From positions 62,001-126,000 of the forward strand of contig NZ_CATNVB010000001.1 of assembly GCF_951230165.1 (NCBI RefSeq): DNA of 64,000 nt. Reading direction: 5' to 3'. This document shows, piece after piece, positions 36,767 through 46,701 of this stretch. Made by a program: the position numbers and the translations under genes. The notes beneath the pieces were generated by a model. That model did no database searches. It was given only the letters and a program-made list of their open reading frames with translations, and had not been told where the DNA came from. Source of the DNA: Lentilactobacillus sp. Marseille-Q4993 (lineage in GTDB: Bacteria; Bacillota; Bacilli; Lactobacillales; Lactobacillaceae). Numbering within the stretch: the stretch's first letter is position 1; each line of letters opens with the position of its first letter.

Positions 36767-39619
36767 GTGGTAATGAATAACATTGTGATTCGCGGTGCGC
36801 GAGCGCATAATCTAAAAAATATTGATGTAACCATTCCAAAGAACAAATTAGTTGTAATGACCGGTTTGTCAGGCTCTGGAAAGAGTTCATTGGCTTTTGA
36901 TACTCTTTATGCTGAAGGTCAACGCCGATATGTCGAAAGTTTATCGTCATATGCCCGCCAGTTTTTGGGGCAAATGGATAAACCGGATGTTGATTCAATT
37001 GAGGGGCTCAGTCCCGCAATCTCAATCGATCAGAAGACAACATCCAAAAACCCGCGTTCAACTGTTGGGACAGTCACTGAAATCAATGATTATTTGCGAT
37101 TGTTGTGGGCCAGAGTCGGCACACCAATTTGTCCAAACGATGGGACGGTCATTTCGAGTCAATCAGTTGACCAGATGATCAGCCAAATTTTGGCACTTCC
37201 GGAGAGAACCAAACTTCAGATTTTGTCGCCAATTGTTCGTGGTAAAAAAGGTGAACATAAAAAAATCTTTGAGAAAATCAAACGTGAGGGGTTTGTCCGG
37301 GTACAAGTTGATGGGGAAACTTACGATATTGACGACTCGATTGAGTTAGAGAAGAACAAACAGCACGATATCAACATCATTATTGATAGAATCATCGTTA
37401 AGGACGGCATTAACAATCGGCTATCTGATTCACTTGAAGCTGCATTAAGGCTGTCAGGTGGTTACGCAATCGCGGATTTCTTGGGTGAACGAGACCCACT
37501 GATGTTTTCTGAACATTATGCTTGTCCAGTATGTGGGTTTACTGTTGGCGAATTAGAACCAAGACTTTTTTCATTCAACTCACCCCTTGGGGCTTGTCCG
37601 GACTGTGACGGTTTAGGAATGAAACTTGAGGTGGACCCTGACCTGATTATCCCTGATGCGGATAAGTCGATTAATGAGGGAGCTGTTGCCCCATGGAACT
37701 CTTCAAGTTCAAAGTACTACCCTAACATGCTTGAGCAGGTATGCCGGGAAGAAAATATTGACATGGATACGCCATTCAAAAAGTTGCCCAAAAAGCAGCG
37801 AGAATTAATTTTGTACGGTGCCAAGGCAAAGATATATCATTTTCACTTACAGAGTGATTTTGGTGGAATTAGGGATGTTGATGGCCCATTTGAAGGGGTT
37901 GTCAATAACGTTGATCGTCGATACCACAACACTTCATCTGATTTTGTGCGGGATCAATTAGGCCAATATATGACTGAGTTGACCTGTGCTACTTGTCATG
38001 GATTTAGATTGAATCGGAAAGCATTGGCTGTGAAGGTCGATGGTCAAAATATTGCAGAGGTGTCTGCATTAAATATCATCAAGGAATTAAATTTTTTTGA
38101 TCAGGTAACTTTCGGTGAACAAAACACGATGATTGCTCAACCGATTATTAAGGAAATAAGCGATCGCTTAACGTTCCTTCAAAATGTTGGGTTGGATTAT
38201 TTGACCTTATCGCGGTCTGCTCGGACGCTTTCAGGTGGTGAAGCTCAACGAATTCGGCTGGCTACCCAAATCGGCTCAAACTTGACTGGAGTTTTATATA
38301 TCCTTGATGAGCCTTCAATTGGATTACATCAGCGAGATAATGACCGATTGATTCAATCGCTTAAGAATATGAGAGACCTTGGAAATACACTAGTGGTTGT
38401 TGAGCATGATGAAGACACAATGCGGGCTGCTGATTATATTGTTGATATCGGCCCAGGTGCCGGTCAAGCCGGTGGTCATGTAATGGCTACAGGTACCCCA
38501 GAAGAGGTTGAAAAAGTTCAAGAATCAATCACTGGTCAGTATTTGGCTGGGAAGAAATTTATTCCGGTTCCAGAAACTAGGAGAACTGGAAATGGTAAGA
38601 AAATTACCGTTACAGGCGCTAGTGAAAACAACCTGAAGGATTTGAAAGTTGATTTTCCCCTAGGCGAGTTCGTTGTGGTAACGGGGGTTTCTGGATCTGG
38701 AAAATCAACGCTAGTTAATGACATTTTGAAAAAAGCACTGGCTCAAAAAATCAACCGGAACTCTGAAAAGCCGGGTGCATACAAGTCTATTTCTGGCTAT
38801 AAGAACATTGAAAAAATTATTAATATTGATCAAACCCCAATTGGCCGAACGCCTAGGAGTAATCCCGCAACTTATACGGGGGTATTTGACGATATTAGGG
38901 ACTTGTTTGCAAGTACTAACGATGCAAAACTTAGGGGCTATAAGAAGGGCCGGTTCTCCTTCAACATTAAGGGTGGTCGCTGTGAAACCTGTCATGGGGA
39001 TGGAATTCTCAAAATTGAGATGAACTTCCTACCAGATGTTTACGTTCCGTGTGAGGTTTGTCATGGAAAACGGTACAATGCTGAGACCTTGGAAGTGGAA
39101 TATAAGGGAAAAAACATCGCTGATGTTCTTGATATGACCGTGGATGAAGCACTTGATTTCTTCGCTGCCATTCCAAAGATTTCTCGGAAACTAGAAACCA
39201 TTAAAGATGTTGGCCTTGGTTACGTTTCTTTGGGTCAACCGGCAACCACGTTGTCAGGTGGTGAGGCTCAACGAATGAAGTTGGCTTCTGAATTGCATAA
39301 AAAATCAGCTGGTAATAATTTCTATATTCTTGATGAGCCAACGACTGGTCTTCATAGTGAGGATATTAGAAAGCTGCTGGGAGTACTTCAACAGTTAGTT
39401 GATCAAGGAAACACCGTATTAATTATTGAGCATAATCTTGATGTTATTAAGAGTGCTGATTATTTGATTGACCTAGGCCCAGAAGGTGGCGATGGTGGCG
39501 GTACTATTGTTGCTACGGGAACGCCTGAAGAAGTTGCTGAGGTTGAAAGTAGTTACACCGGTCAGTATCTAAAACCAGTTTTAAAGCGAGATATGGCATT
39601 AACTAAACAGAATAAGTAA
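36767..39619 (+). CDS. uvrA: Excinuclease ABC subunit A
   Basis: Damage-recognition ATPase of excision repair. 950 residues, two ABC cassettes: Walker A GLSGSGKSSLAFD (about 32) and GVSGSGKSTLVND (about 642), signatures LSGGEAQRI and LSGGEAQRM, and zinc modules CPVC...CPDC (about 250-280) and CETC...CEVC (about 735-765). GTG 36767 has AAGGGGA 9 bases upstream; ATG 36773 is an alternative. Operon with uvrB. Confidence 0.97.
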   Translation: MVMNNIVIRGARAHNLKNIDVTIPKNKLVVMTGLSGSGKSSLAFDTLYAEGQRRYVESLSSYARQFLGQMDKPDVDSIEGLSPAISIDQKTTSKNPRSTVGTVTEINDYLRLLWARVGTPICPNDGTVISSQSVDQMISQILALPERTKLQILSPIVRGKKGEHKKIFEKIKREGFVRVQVDGETYDIDDSIELEKNKQHDINIIIDRIIVKDGINNRLSDSLEAALRLSGGYAIADFLGERDPLMFSEHYACPVCGFTVGELEPRLFSFNSPLGACPDCDGLGMKLEVDPDLIIPDADKSINEGAVAPWNSSSSKYYPNMLEQVCREENIDMDTPFKKLPKKQRELILYGAKAKIYHFHLQSDFGGIRDVDGPFEGVVNNVDRRYHNTSSDFVRDQLGQYMTELTCATCHGFRLNRKALAVKVDGQNIAEVSALNIIKELNFFDQVTFGEQNTMIAQPIIKEISDRLTFLQNVGLDYLTLSRSARTLSGGEAQRIRLATQIGSNLTGVLYILDEPSIGLHQRDNDRLIQSLKNMRDLGNTLVVVEHDEDTMRAADYIVDIGPGAGQAGGHVMATGTPEEVEKVQESITGQYLAGKKFIPVPETRRTGNGKKITVTGASENNLKDLKVDFPLGEFVVVTGVSGSGKSTLVNDILKKALAQKINRNSEKPGAYKSISGYKNIEKIINIDQTPIGRTPRSNPATYTGVFDDIRDLFASTNDAKLRGYKKGRFSFNIKGGRCETCHGDGILKIEMNFLPDVYVPCEVCHGKRYNAETLEVEYKGKNIADVLDMTVDEALDFFAAIPKISRKLETIKDVGLGYVSLGQPATTLSGGEAQRMKLASELHKKSAGNNFYILDEPTTGLHSEDIRKLLGVLQQLVDQGNTVLIIEHNLDVIKSADYLIDLGPEGGDGGGTIVATGTPEEVAEVESSYTGQYLKPVLKRDMALTKQNK

Positions 39620-39629
39620 CTAGTAGTGT

Positions 39630-39664
39630 GTCAGCTTCTTTATCAAAGAGAGCTGACTTTTTTA
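39630..39664 (+). terminator. Terminator of uvrBA
   Basis: GTCAGCT / AGCTGAC stem, 14-base loop, T6 tail. Confidence 0.88.
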
Positions 39665-39770
39665 TTTTTGGGTGAAAAGTTATATTATTGTTTATATTAA
39701 GCGGTTTGACTTAAAACGGAACGCCCGGTATGTTATACTGAAACGAGTTTGTTAACGAAAGGACATTGCA

Positions 39771-40655
39771 ATGGCTTTAAATAATCGGTTTGTGATAATT
39801 ACCGGAATGAGTGGCGCAGGAAAAACTGTCGCTGCCCAGAGTTTCGAAGACTTGGGTTATTTTGTTGTTGATAACATGCCACCAACTTTATTGCCAAAGT
39901 TTATGGACTTGATTAGTTCAGAAAGAGAAATCAATCGAATTGCTTTAGTGGTAGATTTGAGATCTCAAGTTTTTTATGAAGAAATTTTAGATATGAACGA
40001 ACGACTGAAGGAAGATACCAAAAACTCAGTTGATTTGATTTTTCTAGAGTCGTCAGATGCTAAACTAGTTTCGCGCTATAAGGAATCCAGAAGGTCGCAT
40101 CCACTGGCTCGTAATGGTCGGGTGATTGATGGAATCAGACAGGAACGAGACCTGCTCGCTAACATCAAAAAGGCGGCGGATTTAGTTGTTGATACAACAA
40201 ATTTGGCACCACGGCAGCTGAGAGAAGAGATTTTTCATAACTTTCAATCAACGACTACAACTACCTCTTTTCACGTTGAGGTAATGTCATTTGGTTTTAA
40301 GTACGGCTTGCCTTTAGATGCGGATATCGTTATGGATGTAAGGTTCTTACCAAATCCGTACTATGATCCAAAGATGCGCTACGAAACTGGTCTTGATAAG
40401 GACGTTAGTGATTTTGTCATGCAGTCCGATGGAGCTCATGAATTTTATGATAAACTTCATGATTTGATTGAGTTCACACTACCGGGTTACAAGGCTGAAG
40501 GTAAGTCTAGCTTAACAATTGCAATTGGTTGTACGGGGGGCCAGCATCGGTCGGTAACCATTGCTGAAAAACTTGCGAGTGATTTGAAAGAGAAATACCC
40601 AGTTAATATTACGCACCGGGATATCAGTCGCATTAAGCAAAAGGGGGGAGATTAA
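39771..40655 (+). CDS. rapZ: RapZ/YvcJ nucleotide-binding protein
   Basis: P-loop protein; the enterobacterial homologue RapZ guides RNase E to sRNAs in amino-sugar control, while B. subtilis YvcJ has a less clear role linked to competence. 294 residues with Walker [13 protein letters not shown] at the N-terminus and the C-terminal domain motifs [12 protein letters not shown] (about 185) and [11 protein letters not shown] (about 250). GAAAGGA precedes the ATG. An extended -10 (TGTTATACT, 39731-39739) is upstream. It heads the conserved rapZ-yvcK-whiA operon. Confidence 0.94.
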   Translation: MALNNRFVIITGMSGAGKTVAAQSFEDLGYFVVDNMPPTLLPKFMDLISSEREINRIALVVDLRSQVFYEEILDMNERLKEDTKNSVDLIFLESSDAKLVSRYKESRRSHPLARNGRVIDGIRQERDLLANIKKAADLVVDTTNLAPRQLREEIFHNFQSTTTTTSFHVEVMSFGFKYGLPLDADIVMDVRFLPNPYYDPKMRYETGLDKDVSDFVMQSDGAHEFYDKLHDLIEFTLPGYKAEGKSSLTIAIGCTGGQHRSVTIAEKLASDLKEKYPVNITHRDISRIKQKGGD

Positions 40656-41650
40656 TGTATAACGCATTAGTCAGTCATAAGCCAAAAATTGTTGTGATTG
40701 GCGGAGGAACTGGTTTACCAGTTATCCTAAAAAATTTAAAAAATCGGAATGTCGATATTACTGCCATCGTGACGGTTGCGGATGATGGGGGCTCATCCGG
40801 AATTTTAAGAAATTATATTAACGTTGTGCCGCCTGGAGATATTAGAAATGTCATGGTGGCATTGTCTGAACTACCAAAGACGGTTCTTGATTTATTCCAG
40901 TATCGATTCAAAAGTGAAGACCAGTTTTTTGCCGGTCATGCGATCGGTAATCTAATTATCGCTGCCTTATCTGAGATGAAGAGTGGTATCTTTGATGCTG
41001 TGCAGTATCTTAGCAAAGCGATGGAAGTTGATGGCCATATTTACCCAGCGGCAAATACTCCACTCGAACTGAATGCTGAATTTAGTGATGGGACTACCTT
41101 AAGTGGGGAATCTGAAATTACTGCGGCTGATAAGTTGATCAAACGAGTTTGGGTTGAAAAAACCGATGGTGACGGCAAACCAGAAGCTGTTGATGAGGTG
41201 ATTGATGCCATAATGCAGGCAGATCAAATCGTCCTAGGCCCTGGTAGCTTATTCACCAGTATCTTGCCAAATTTGATGATTGAAAACGTTGGTGAAGCCC
41301 TTCGGTTGACCAGCGCCGATGTTGTGTATATATGTAATATCATGACCCAAAAAGGTGAAACGGAAAACTTCACCGAGGCAGATCATGTTCGGGTGCTGAA
41401 CGATCATCTTGGAATGAATTTTATCGATACAGTTCTTGTTAACATAAAGGAAGTTCCAAGTGAGTATATTGATTTCAAAAAATGGAACGAAGTATCACAA
41501 CCAGTGAAACACGATTTTGAAGGTTTACGAGCAATGGGTTGTCGAGTTATCTCGGCTGACTTTCTTGAACTGAAGGATCGGGGAGCGTTTCATAATGGTC
41601 AGGAAGTTGCTGATGAGTTAATCAACTTAATTGGCAGACCAAACGAATAA
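40655..41650 (+). CDS. yvcK: YvcK/GlmR (CofD-like) protein
   Basis: Cytosolic UDP-GlcNAc-binding regulator; in Bacillus and Listeria it is needed for cell-wall precursor flux during gluconeogenic growth. 331 residues with [14 protein letters not shown] at the N-terminus, [13 protein letters not shown] (about 45), [12 protein letters not shown] (about 95) and [12 protein letters not shown] (about 195). It overlaps rapZ by one base and leads into whiA after 16 bases. Confidence 0.94.
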   Translation: MYNALVSHKPKIVVIGGGTGLPVILKNLKNRNVDITAIVTVADDGGSSGILRNYINVVPPGDIRNVMVALSELPKTVLDLFQYRFKSEDQFFAGHAIGNLIIAALSEMKSGIFDAVQYLSKAMEVDGHIYPAANTPLELNAEFSDGTTLSGESEITAADKLIKRVWVEKTDGDGKPEAVDEVIDAIMQADQIVLGPGSLFTSILPNLMIENVGEALRLTSADVVYICNIMTQKGETENFTEADHVRVLNDHLGMNFIDTVLVNIKEVPSEYIDFKKWNEVSQPVKHDFEGLRAMGCRVISADFLELKDRGAFHNGQEVADELINLIGRPNE

Positions 41651-41666
41651 TTAAGGAGGTGGCCGT

Positions 41667-42608
41667 TTGTCATATGCAAGTGAAGTCAAGAAGGAATTAA
41701 CATCCTTAACCGTTCACAGAGATAATGCTAAGGCTGAGCTGATGGCACTTATAAGAATGAACGGGACATTGACAATAAAAAACCACCACTTTGTACTAAA
41801 CGTAGCATCCGAAAATCCGGCGATTGCTAGACGGGTGTACCAGTTGCTAACGAAGTTTTATGGGATTACCGGGGAACTTAGTGTCCGGAAAAAAATGAAA
41901 CTGAAGAAAAATAACCTGTATATTTTACGGGTTGCTGATAAGGCAACGGAATTACTAGGAGATTTAAATATCTTTGATGGTGTTCAACTGGTAGATCGAC
42001 TACCTGAATCAGTGTTGAAGAATGATGGCCAAATTAGATCATATTTGAGAGGAGCTTTTTTGGCTGGTGGTTCGGTGAATAATCCTGAAACATCTAGATA
42101 TCATCTTGAAATATATTCATTGTATGAAAACCAGAACGATATGATTGCGGAGCTGATGCAGAAGTACCATTTGCCCGCACGGACTACCAAACGACGGAGT
42201 GGATACATCACTTATCTAAAAGAAGCCGAGAAGATAGCGGACTTTTTGCAGCTAATTGGTGCAACCAGTTCAATGCTGAAGTTTGAGGATATTAGAATTG
42301 TTCGGGATATGAGAAACTCTGTAAACCGGTTGGTCAATTGCGAAAATGCTAATCTGAACAAAGTCGCAAATGCTGCAAGTAAGCAAATTGAGAGTATCAA
42401 ACTGATTGATGAATCAATGGGGATTGAGAAGCTACCAGATAAGTTAGCTCAGATTGCTAGGACAAGGTTAGAACACCCTGAAGTTAGCTTGAAAGAGTTA
42501 GGTGAAATTGTTCCGGGTGGGCCGATTTCAAAATCAGGAGTTAATCACCGACTAAGGAAAATCAACGAAGTGGCCGAAAAGATTAATGAAGGTCGCGTTG
42601 AAGTATAA
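41667..42608 (+). CDS. whiA: WhiA, DNA-binding division regulator
   Basis: Protein with a LAGLIDADG homing-endonuclease-like domain (about 85-190, [11 protein letters not shown]) and a C-terminal helix-turn-helix (about 270-305, SLKELGEIV and SKSGVNHRL). It affects cell division and chromosome segregation in Bacillus and sporulation in Streptomyces. 313 residues. TTG 41667 is fixed by AAGGAGGTGG 5 bases upstream. A strong terminator follows. Confidence 0.95.
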   Translation: MSYASEVKKELTSLTVHRDNAKAELMALIRMNGTLTIKNHHFVLNVASENPAIARRVYQLLTKFYGITGELSVRKKMKLKKNNLYILRVADKATELLGDLNIFDGVQLVDRLPESVLKNDGQIRSYLRGAFLAGGSVNNPETSRYHLEIYSLYENQNDMIAELMQKYHLPARTTKRRSGYITYLKEAEKIADFLQLIGATSSMLKFEDIRIVRDMRNSVNRLVNCENANLNKVANAASKQIESIKLIDESMGIEKLPDKLAQIARTRLEHPEVSLKELGEIVPGGPISKSGVNHRLRKINEVAEKINEGRVEV

Positions 42609-42656
42609 AAAACAGCTGTAATTGGCAATTTGATTGCCAACTATCAGCTGTTTTTA
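42607..42656 (+). terminator. Terminator of rapZ-yvcK-whiA
   Basis: AAAAACAGCTG...ATTGGCAAT / ATTGCCAA...CAGCTGTTTTT long stem with T-run; it also faces the converging sugar porter gene. Confidence 0.9.
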
Positions 42657-42675
42657 TTTGTTATTTAGAATTTTG

Positions 42676-44055
42676 TTATTTGATTTTTTCGCCCTGCTTT
42701 TTACGCATTTCAAGCTCAATATCCTCTAGTGTTTTACCCCTTGTTTCAGGGACAACATAAATTACGAAGAAAATTGATAGAATTGCGAAGAAGGTAAATA
42801 CTCCGAATGGGCCACCAATATTATTATGGAACGCATCAAGAAGTACTAAGAAAAATTGAGAAACGATAAAGTTACCGATCCAGTTGGCTGCTGAACCAAT
42901 TGAGGCACCAATTCCCCGCACGTTTAGTGGGAAAATTTCACCAATCATTAACCAAGCAATTGGTCCCCAAGAAACGGCAAAACCGAGGATGTAAAAAGCA
43001 ATAAGGATAATTGTTGGCACGGCAACCTGTTTGACGTTCATCGTAAAGTTGAGAACTGAAAGAATTCCAATTGCTAGGGCCATTACGATTGAACCAAAGA
43101 GAAGAATCTTCTTTCGGTCAAATTTATCCATAATTTTGTATGCCACAACGGTGCAAAGAAAGTTTACAACTCCAATGAACACGGAAATCCAAATTGCATC
43201 TCCTTCAGGGAAACTAAACGCTTTGATAAAGACTTGTGGTAGGAAGTAGATGACAGAATTAATTCCCACTAGTTGTTGGAGGAACATTAAACCCACAGCA
43301 ACGATTACGGCAGGGCGGGCTATCGTGAATAACTCCTTAATTCCGCCGTGTGGTTGATTAGCAACTAATTGAATTTCTTTTAATTCCTTTTCTGGATCCT
43401 CGTCTGGATTGTTTTTTCTTAAATTATTCAGAACTGACCTAGCTTCGTCAATATTTCCTTTTTCAACAAGGTAACGAGGGGATTCCGGTAGGACGATTGA
43501 GCCGAAAAATAGAATCAAGGCAGGAATCAAAGCAGATCCAAGCATCCACCGCCAGTCCCGCATTCCAAGCAAATTGTGGTGCAGAAATCCTAGGTTAGAA
43601 ACATAAGCCATCAAAATACCAAAGGTCAGCATTAATTGAAACATTGTTCCTAAGGAGCCACGATGAGGTGCATCCGCCAATTCCGCCAGATACGCAGGGG
43701 TTAAAGCTGAAGCCGAACCAACTGCTAATCCAAGGATAATTCGGGCAACAATCATTGAAACAAAGCCCACCGCTAACATCGACATTGTAGATCCAATTAG
43801 AAATAAAATTGAAGCGACAATTAATAGTTTTTTGCGGCCAAATTTATCTGATAATGGACCGATTGAAAGGGCACCAACAGAAGAACCAATCAACACTGAT
43901 GATGTTATAAAAGCGGTTTGCTCAACGTTGAGTTGAAAGTTGGTTTCAATCAACGGGGAAGCACCAGAAATAATTCCAGTATCAAATCCAAATAGCAGAC
44001 CACCTAACGCACCTATGAAGAAAATAACAGAGGTGTTAAGCTGTTTTTTTGCCAT
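42676..44055 (-). CDS. Sugar porter family MFS transporter
   Basis: Proton-coupled sugar uptake protein of the SP family (XylE/AraE-like). 459 residues, 12 helices, with FGFDTGIISGA in helix 1, DKFGRKK (about 65), PESPRYLVEKG (about 200), GPIAWLMIGEIFP and the C-terminal PETRGKTLEDIE. AGAGGAA precedes the ATG at 44055. A cre site overlaps the probable -35, so expression is probably repressed by preferred sugars. Substrate (pentose, galactose or glucose type) cannot be decided, and no metabolic gene is adjacent. It lies between whiA and clpP, which are neighbours in several lactobacilli, so it is probably an insertion. Confidence 0.9.
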   Translation of the reverse strand: MAKKQLNTSVIFFIGALGGLLFGFDTGIISGASPLIETNFQLNVEQTAFITSSVLIGSSVGALSIGPLSDKFGRKKLLIVASILFLIGSTMSMLAVGFVSMIVARIILGLAVGSASALTPAYLAELADAPHRGSLGTMFQLMLTFGILMAYVSNLGFLHHNLLGMRDWRWMLGSALIPALILFFGSIVLPESPRYLVEKGNIDEARSVLNNLRKNNPDEDPEKELKEIQLVANQPHGGIKELFTIARPAVIVAVGLMFLQQLVGINSVIYFLPQVFIKAFSFPEGDAIWISVFIGVVNFLCTVVAYKIMDKFDRKKILLFGSIVMALAIGILSVLNFTMNVKQVAVPTIILIAFYILGFAVSWGPIAWLMIGEIFPLNVRGIGASIGSAANWIGNFIVSQFFLVLLDAFHNNIGGPFGVFTFFAILSIFFVIYVVPETRGKTLEDIELEMRKKQGEKIK

Positions 44056-44157
44056 TATAATTCCTCTTTTCGTTCAATTTGATCATCGGTTAAATAATTG
44101 CAGAACAATGGTAAATACCGGTGACTCACATTAAATTTTACTCAAAATTATCGGCTA

Positions 44158-44171
44158 GGCAAACGGTTACA
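44158..44171 (-). promoter_or_regulatory. cre site of the sugar porter gene
   Basis: On the minus strand TGTAACCGTTTGCC fits the cre consensus except for the R at position 6 and the end positions. Its TTGCCT end can serve as a -35 with TAAAAT 16 bases on, so CcpA would occlude the promoter. Confidence 0.65.
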
Positions 44172-44185
44172 CTTATAAACAAGCA

Positions 44186-44218
44186 CAAAAAAACCGAAGT
44201 CAAAATAGACTCCGGTTG
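44186..44218 (-). terminator. Terminator of clpP
   Basis: On the minus strand CAACCGGAGTC / GACTTCGGTT with a run of seven U. Confidence 0.88.
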
Positions 44219-44231
44219 AAAGATAATTAGA

Positions 44232-44825
44232 TTATTTTTTCTCACTACTTGAGTTCATAATACCGTCAAGCAAACCATAATCAACGGCCTCTTGGGCAGT
44301 TAAGTAATGATCCCGTTCAGTATCTTTATTAACTCGGTTGATTGATTGACCAGAATTCTCAGCTAAGAGTTCGTTGATCATCTTACGAGCCTTTAGAATC
44401 TCTTCAGCAGCAATTTCAATTTCAGTTTGTTGTCCTTGAGCACCACCTGATGGTTGGTGAATAAGAACCTGTGCGTGTGGCAATGCGAATCGCTTACCCT
44501 TAGTTCCTGATGATGCTAGAACTGAGGCCATAGAAGCAGCCATTCCCATAACGATAGTTTGAACGTCAGCTTTAATGAAGTTCATTGTATCGTAAATTGC
44601 CATTCCTGATGTAATAACTCCACCAGGTGAGTTGATGTAAAGGTAAATATCTTTTTCAGAATCTTGAGCATCCAAGAATAGTAATTGTGCAATGATGGCG
44701 TTTGCCATGTCGTCTTCGATAGGGCCTGATAACATAATGATTCGGTCTTTCAACAAACGAGAGTAGATGTCATATGCACGTTCACCGCCTGATGATTGTT
44801 CAATAACGGTTGGCACTAAATTCAT
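44232..44825 (-). CDS. clpP: ClpP, ATP-dependent protease subunit
   Basis: Serine peptidase forming the degradation chamber with Clp ATPases. 197 residues from [19 protein letters not shown]. The catalytic triad is visible: Ser in GMAASMAS, His in [11 protein letters not shown] and Asp in DTERDHYL. The reading frame extends 26 codons upstream, but AAGGAGG fixes the start at 44825. A perfect CtsR operator lies 73 bases upstream, so it is heat-stress regulated separately from groESL. Confidence 0.97.
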   Translation of the reverse strand: MNLVPTVIEQSSGGERAYDIYSRLLKDRIIMLSGPIEDDMANAIIAQLLFLDAQDSEKDIYLYINSPGGVITSGMAIYDTMNFIKADVQTIVMGMAASMASVLASSGTKGKRFALPHAQVLIHQPSGGAQGQQTEIEIAAEEILKARKMINELLAENSGQSINRVNKDTERDHYLTAQEAVDYGLLDGIMNSSSEKK

Positions 44826-44897
44826 AGAAGAATGCCTCCTTATTTGTTTTTGTGATAGATGGTCTCTACCAAGTTCACGATAATAGTTTACTCGAAA

Positions 44898-44914
44898 GGT
44901 CAAAAAAGGTCAAA
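44898..44914. promoter_or_regulatory. CtsR operator of clpP
   Basis: Direct heptad repeat GGTCAAA-AAA-GGTCAAA, an exact match to the CtsR consensus with its 3-base spacer. Confidence 0.95.
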
Positions 44915-44955
44915 TGGTTTGCCCCTTTTTACCATAGGTGACCGCTAGGCTTATT

Positions 44956-44986
44956 TTGAAAGAGTTTACATTCTAAATGTTATAAT
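44956..44986 (+). promoter_or_regulatory. Promoter of the VOC enzyme gene
   Basis: Extended -10 TGTTATAAT (44978-44986). The nearest -35 candidate is TTGAAA (44956-44961) at a long 19-base spacing. Confidence 0.65.
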
Positions 44987-45016
44987 TTAGGAAAGCAAAC
45001 GGGGAGGATTTAAATA

Positions 45017-45925
45017 ATGCAAACTCATCATATTTCACTTTTGACCAAGGATGCAAAACAAAATATTGATTTTTATACTAGGGTATTAGGGATGCGCTTG
45101 ATAAAGAATACCGTCAATCAGGAAAATATTAAAGTGCGTCACCTGTTTTATGGGGACTACTTAGGAACTCCAGGGTCAGTAGTAACGTTTTTTGTTCTGC
45201 CTTTACTTGGGCAAAGGACTGATGGTAATCATTTCTTTAGCGGGTTTAGATTGTCTATTCCAAAAGGGAGCTCGTCTTTCTGGATTGATAGATTAGCGGC
45301 TGAAAATATCAAGGCCGAAAAAACTGATTATGGACTAAAATTTGCCGACCCTGAAGAGATTGAAATTAAAATGGTGGAAACTGATGAAGTTCTAACAGAA
45401 TGGAGAATCGTTCCGAATAATGGTATCGAACCTCAGTATCAAATAACTAGACTATTGGGGACCGAACTTCATATTCTGGATCCTAAAGCTACTGGTGAGT
45501 TTTTCCACAATTGGTTAGGATTAGCCGTTGATAATAATGTCGTTAAATTAACAAATAATCAGAGTATTGAGTTATATCAGACTGATTCGGGTGCTACTAA
45601 AAGTAGATTTGGCAAGGGTAGTATTGACCATTTTGCCCTAGCGGTAGAGAATCAAGAGGTTTTGGACAGCTATTATCAAAAGGCGAAGGATCAACATCTG
45701 AATATCGAAGAATTAACTGATCGTGGGTGGTTCAAGAGCCTGTATGTTAGGGACCCAGGTGATAACAGAATTGAGCTGGCCACGATGGGACCAGGCTTCA
45801 GTTTGGATGAACCAATATTGACAATGGGTAGCAGTCTGGGCTTACCTCCAAAATTCGAAGGTAAACGTGATGAAATCATGGAATACTATAGTCGTGATGG
45901 AATTGATTTTGCTGAGAATAATTAG
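45017..45925 (+). CDS. VOC-family two-domain protein (MhqO/glyoxalase-like)
   Basis: Metal-dependent vicinal-oxygen-chelate protein, 302 residues. Two VOC modules: residues about 1-120 starting with THHISLLTKD and about 145-280 with ELHILDP, IDHFALAVEN and RIELAT, giving the His/Glu metal ligands. The closest described group is the ring-cleaving dioxygenase-like MhqO/MhqA of quinone and electrophile stress. GGGAGG precedes the ATG. No MarR-type regulator such as MhqR is adjacent. The substrate is unknown. Confidence 0.85.
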   Translation: MQTHHISLLTKDAKQNIDFYTRVLGMRLIKNTVNQENIKVRHLFYGDYLGTPGSVVTFFVLPLLGQRTDGNHFFSGFRLSIPKGSSSFWIDRLAAENIKAEKTDYGLKFADPEEIEIKMVETDEVLTEWRIVPNNGIEPQYQITRLLGTELHILDPKATGEFFHNWLGLAVDNNVVKLTNNQSIELYQTDSGATKSRFGKGSIDHFALAVENQEVLDSYYQKAKDQHLNIEELTDRGWFKSLYVRDPGDNRIELATMGPGFSLDEPILTMGSSLGLPPKFEGKRDEIMEYYSRDGIDFAENN

Positions 45926-46005
45926 TGAAAATAAAGGGCACGAAACCCCATTTTTGGGCTAAAAAATGTTAAAATTTAGTCAAACAATAGGGGGGAGGGA
46001 TCACT

Positions 46006-46290
46006 ATGAAACCGGGGAATAGCGATCCGTTTTATTCAGAAGAAAACCAAGATTTTTTGAAGAAATCACTGGCTGAAATGGAACCTCAATCATCGAAAGA
46101 TAAAGTTATGCAGTCAGTTGATGTTGCTGATTTTATTAAAAACGTTGGCGACTATGTGCACAATGTTAGTAAGTCGTCTCGGCGAATTACCGTTACGGGT
46201 GATGATAACCGGAAAGTGGTGCTCCTTAGTCAAAATGACTATGATGATTTAATTGAAAAAATTTATTTATTAGAAAAAACAAGAGAATAG
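46006..46290 (+). CDS. Orphan Phd/YefM-like antitoxin-type protein
   Basis: 94 residues. The N-terminus (DPFYSEENQDFLKKSLAEME) resembles the tail found in some RelB-type antitoxins. The C-terminal half (SRRITVTGDDNRKVVLLSQ, then NDYDDLIE) follows the Phd/YefM pattern of a beta-strand pair followed by the V-LS-x-DY-L helix. GGGGGAGGG precedes the ATG. No toxin gene lies within reach: the neighbours are a VOC enzyme and a 63-residue membrane protein with a terminator between. It may be a remnant of a toxin-antitoxin pair or an independent regulator. Confidence 0.65.
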   Translation: MKPGNSDPFYSEENQDFLKKSLAEMEPQSSKDKVMQSVDVADFIKNVGDYVHNVSKSSRRITVTGDDNRKVVLLSQNDYDDLIEKIYLLEKTRE

Positions 46291-46294
46291 TTAC

Positions 46295-46347
46295 GAAGGA
46301 ATTCGGGTTGACGCACAGCCGTTATCTTGGATTCCTTCTTTTTTTTA
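46295..46347 (+). terminator. Terminator of the antitoxin-like gene
   Basis: GAAGGAAT / ATTCCTTC stem with a 28-base loop and a T10 tail. Confidence 0.8.
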
Positions 46348-46391
46348 TTTATGTTAGGATGTTGGTAACCAAATTGGAGGGACCCGCTTGT

Positions 46392-46583
46392 ATGAGAAAA
46401 TGGTCTTTAAAAAGAATTTCATTAACTTTAATTTTGTTATCAGCTTTCTTTCAAGTAATAATTGCTGTTGATCTAATTCCGATTTTAAACACTCTGTTTA
46501 GTGTTGCTTCGGTTGGAATGCTCTTAATTACGTTGATTTTGGTAGTTCACAACAATATGAAGAAGGCGGCTGACAAAAGGTAA
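46392..46583 (+). CDS. Small two-helix membrane protein
   Basis: 63 residues: a basic start MRKWSLKR, two hydrophobic helices (about 10-30 and 35-55) and a basic tail KKAADKR. ATG 46392 follows GGAGGGA at 9-10 bases; the reading frame is open further upstream but crosses the preceding terminator. I do not recognise the family. It stands between two terminators and so is its own unit. Function unknown. Confidence 0.6.
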   Translation: MRKWSLKRISLTLILLSAFFQVIIAVDLIPILNTLFSVASVGMLLITLILVVHNNMKKAADKR

Positions 46584-46604
46584 TCTTTTCAGCTGATTTT
46601 GATC

Positions 46605-46637
46605 GCTAGTCTATTCAAAAGAGACTAGCTTTTTTTA
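46605..46637 (+). terminator. Terminator before the MFS gene
   Basis: GCTAGTCT / AGACTAGC perfect 8-bp stem and T7. Confidence 0.88.
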
Positions 46638-46701
46638 TTAGAAATAATCTATAATTATTAGGATATGCTTTGGCAACTTTTAATTAAGGAGAATTTTTAC
46701 T

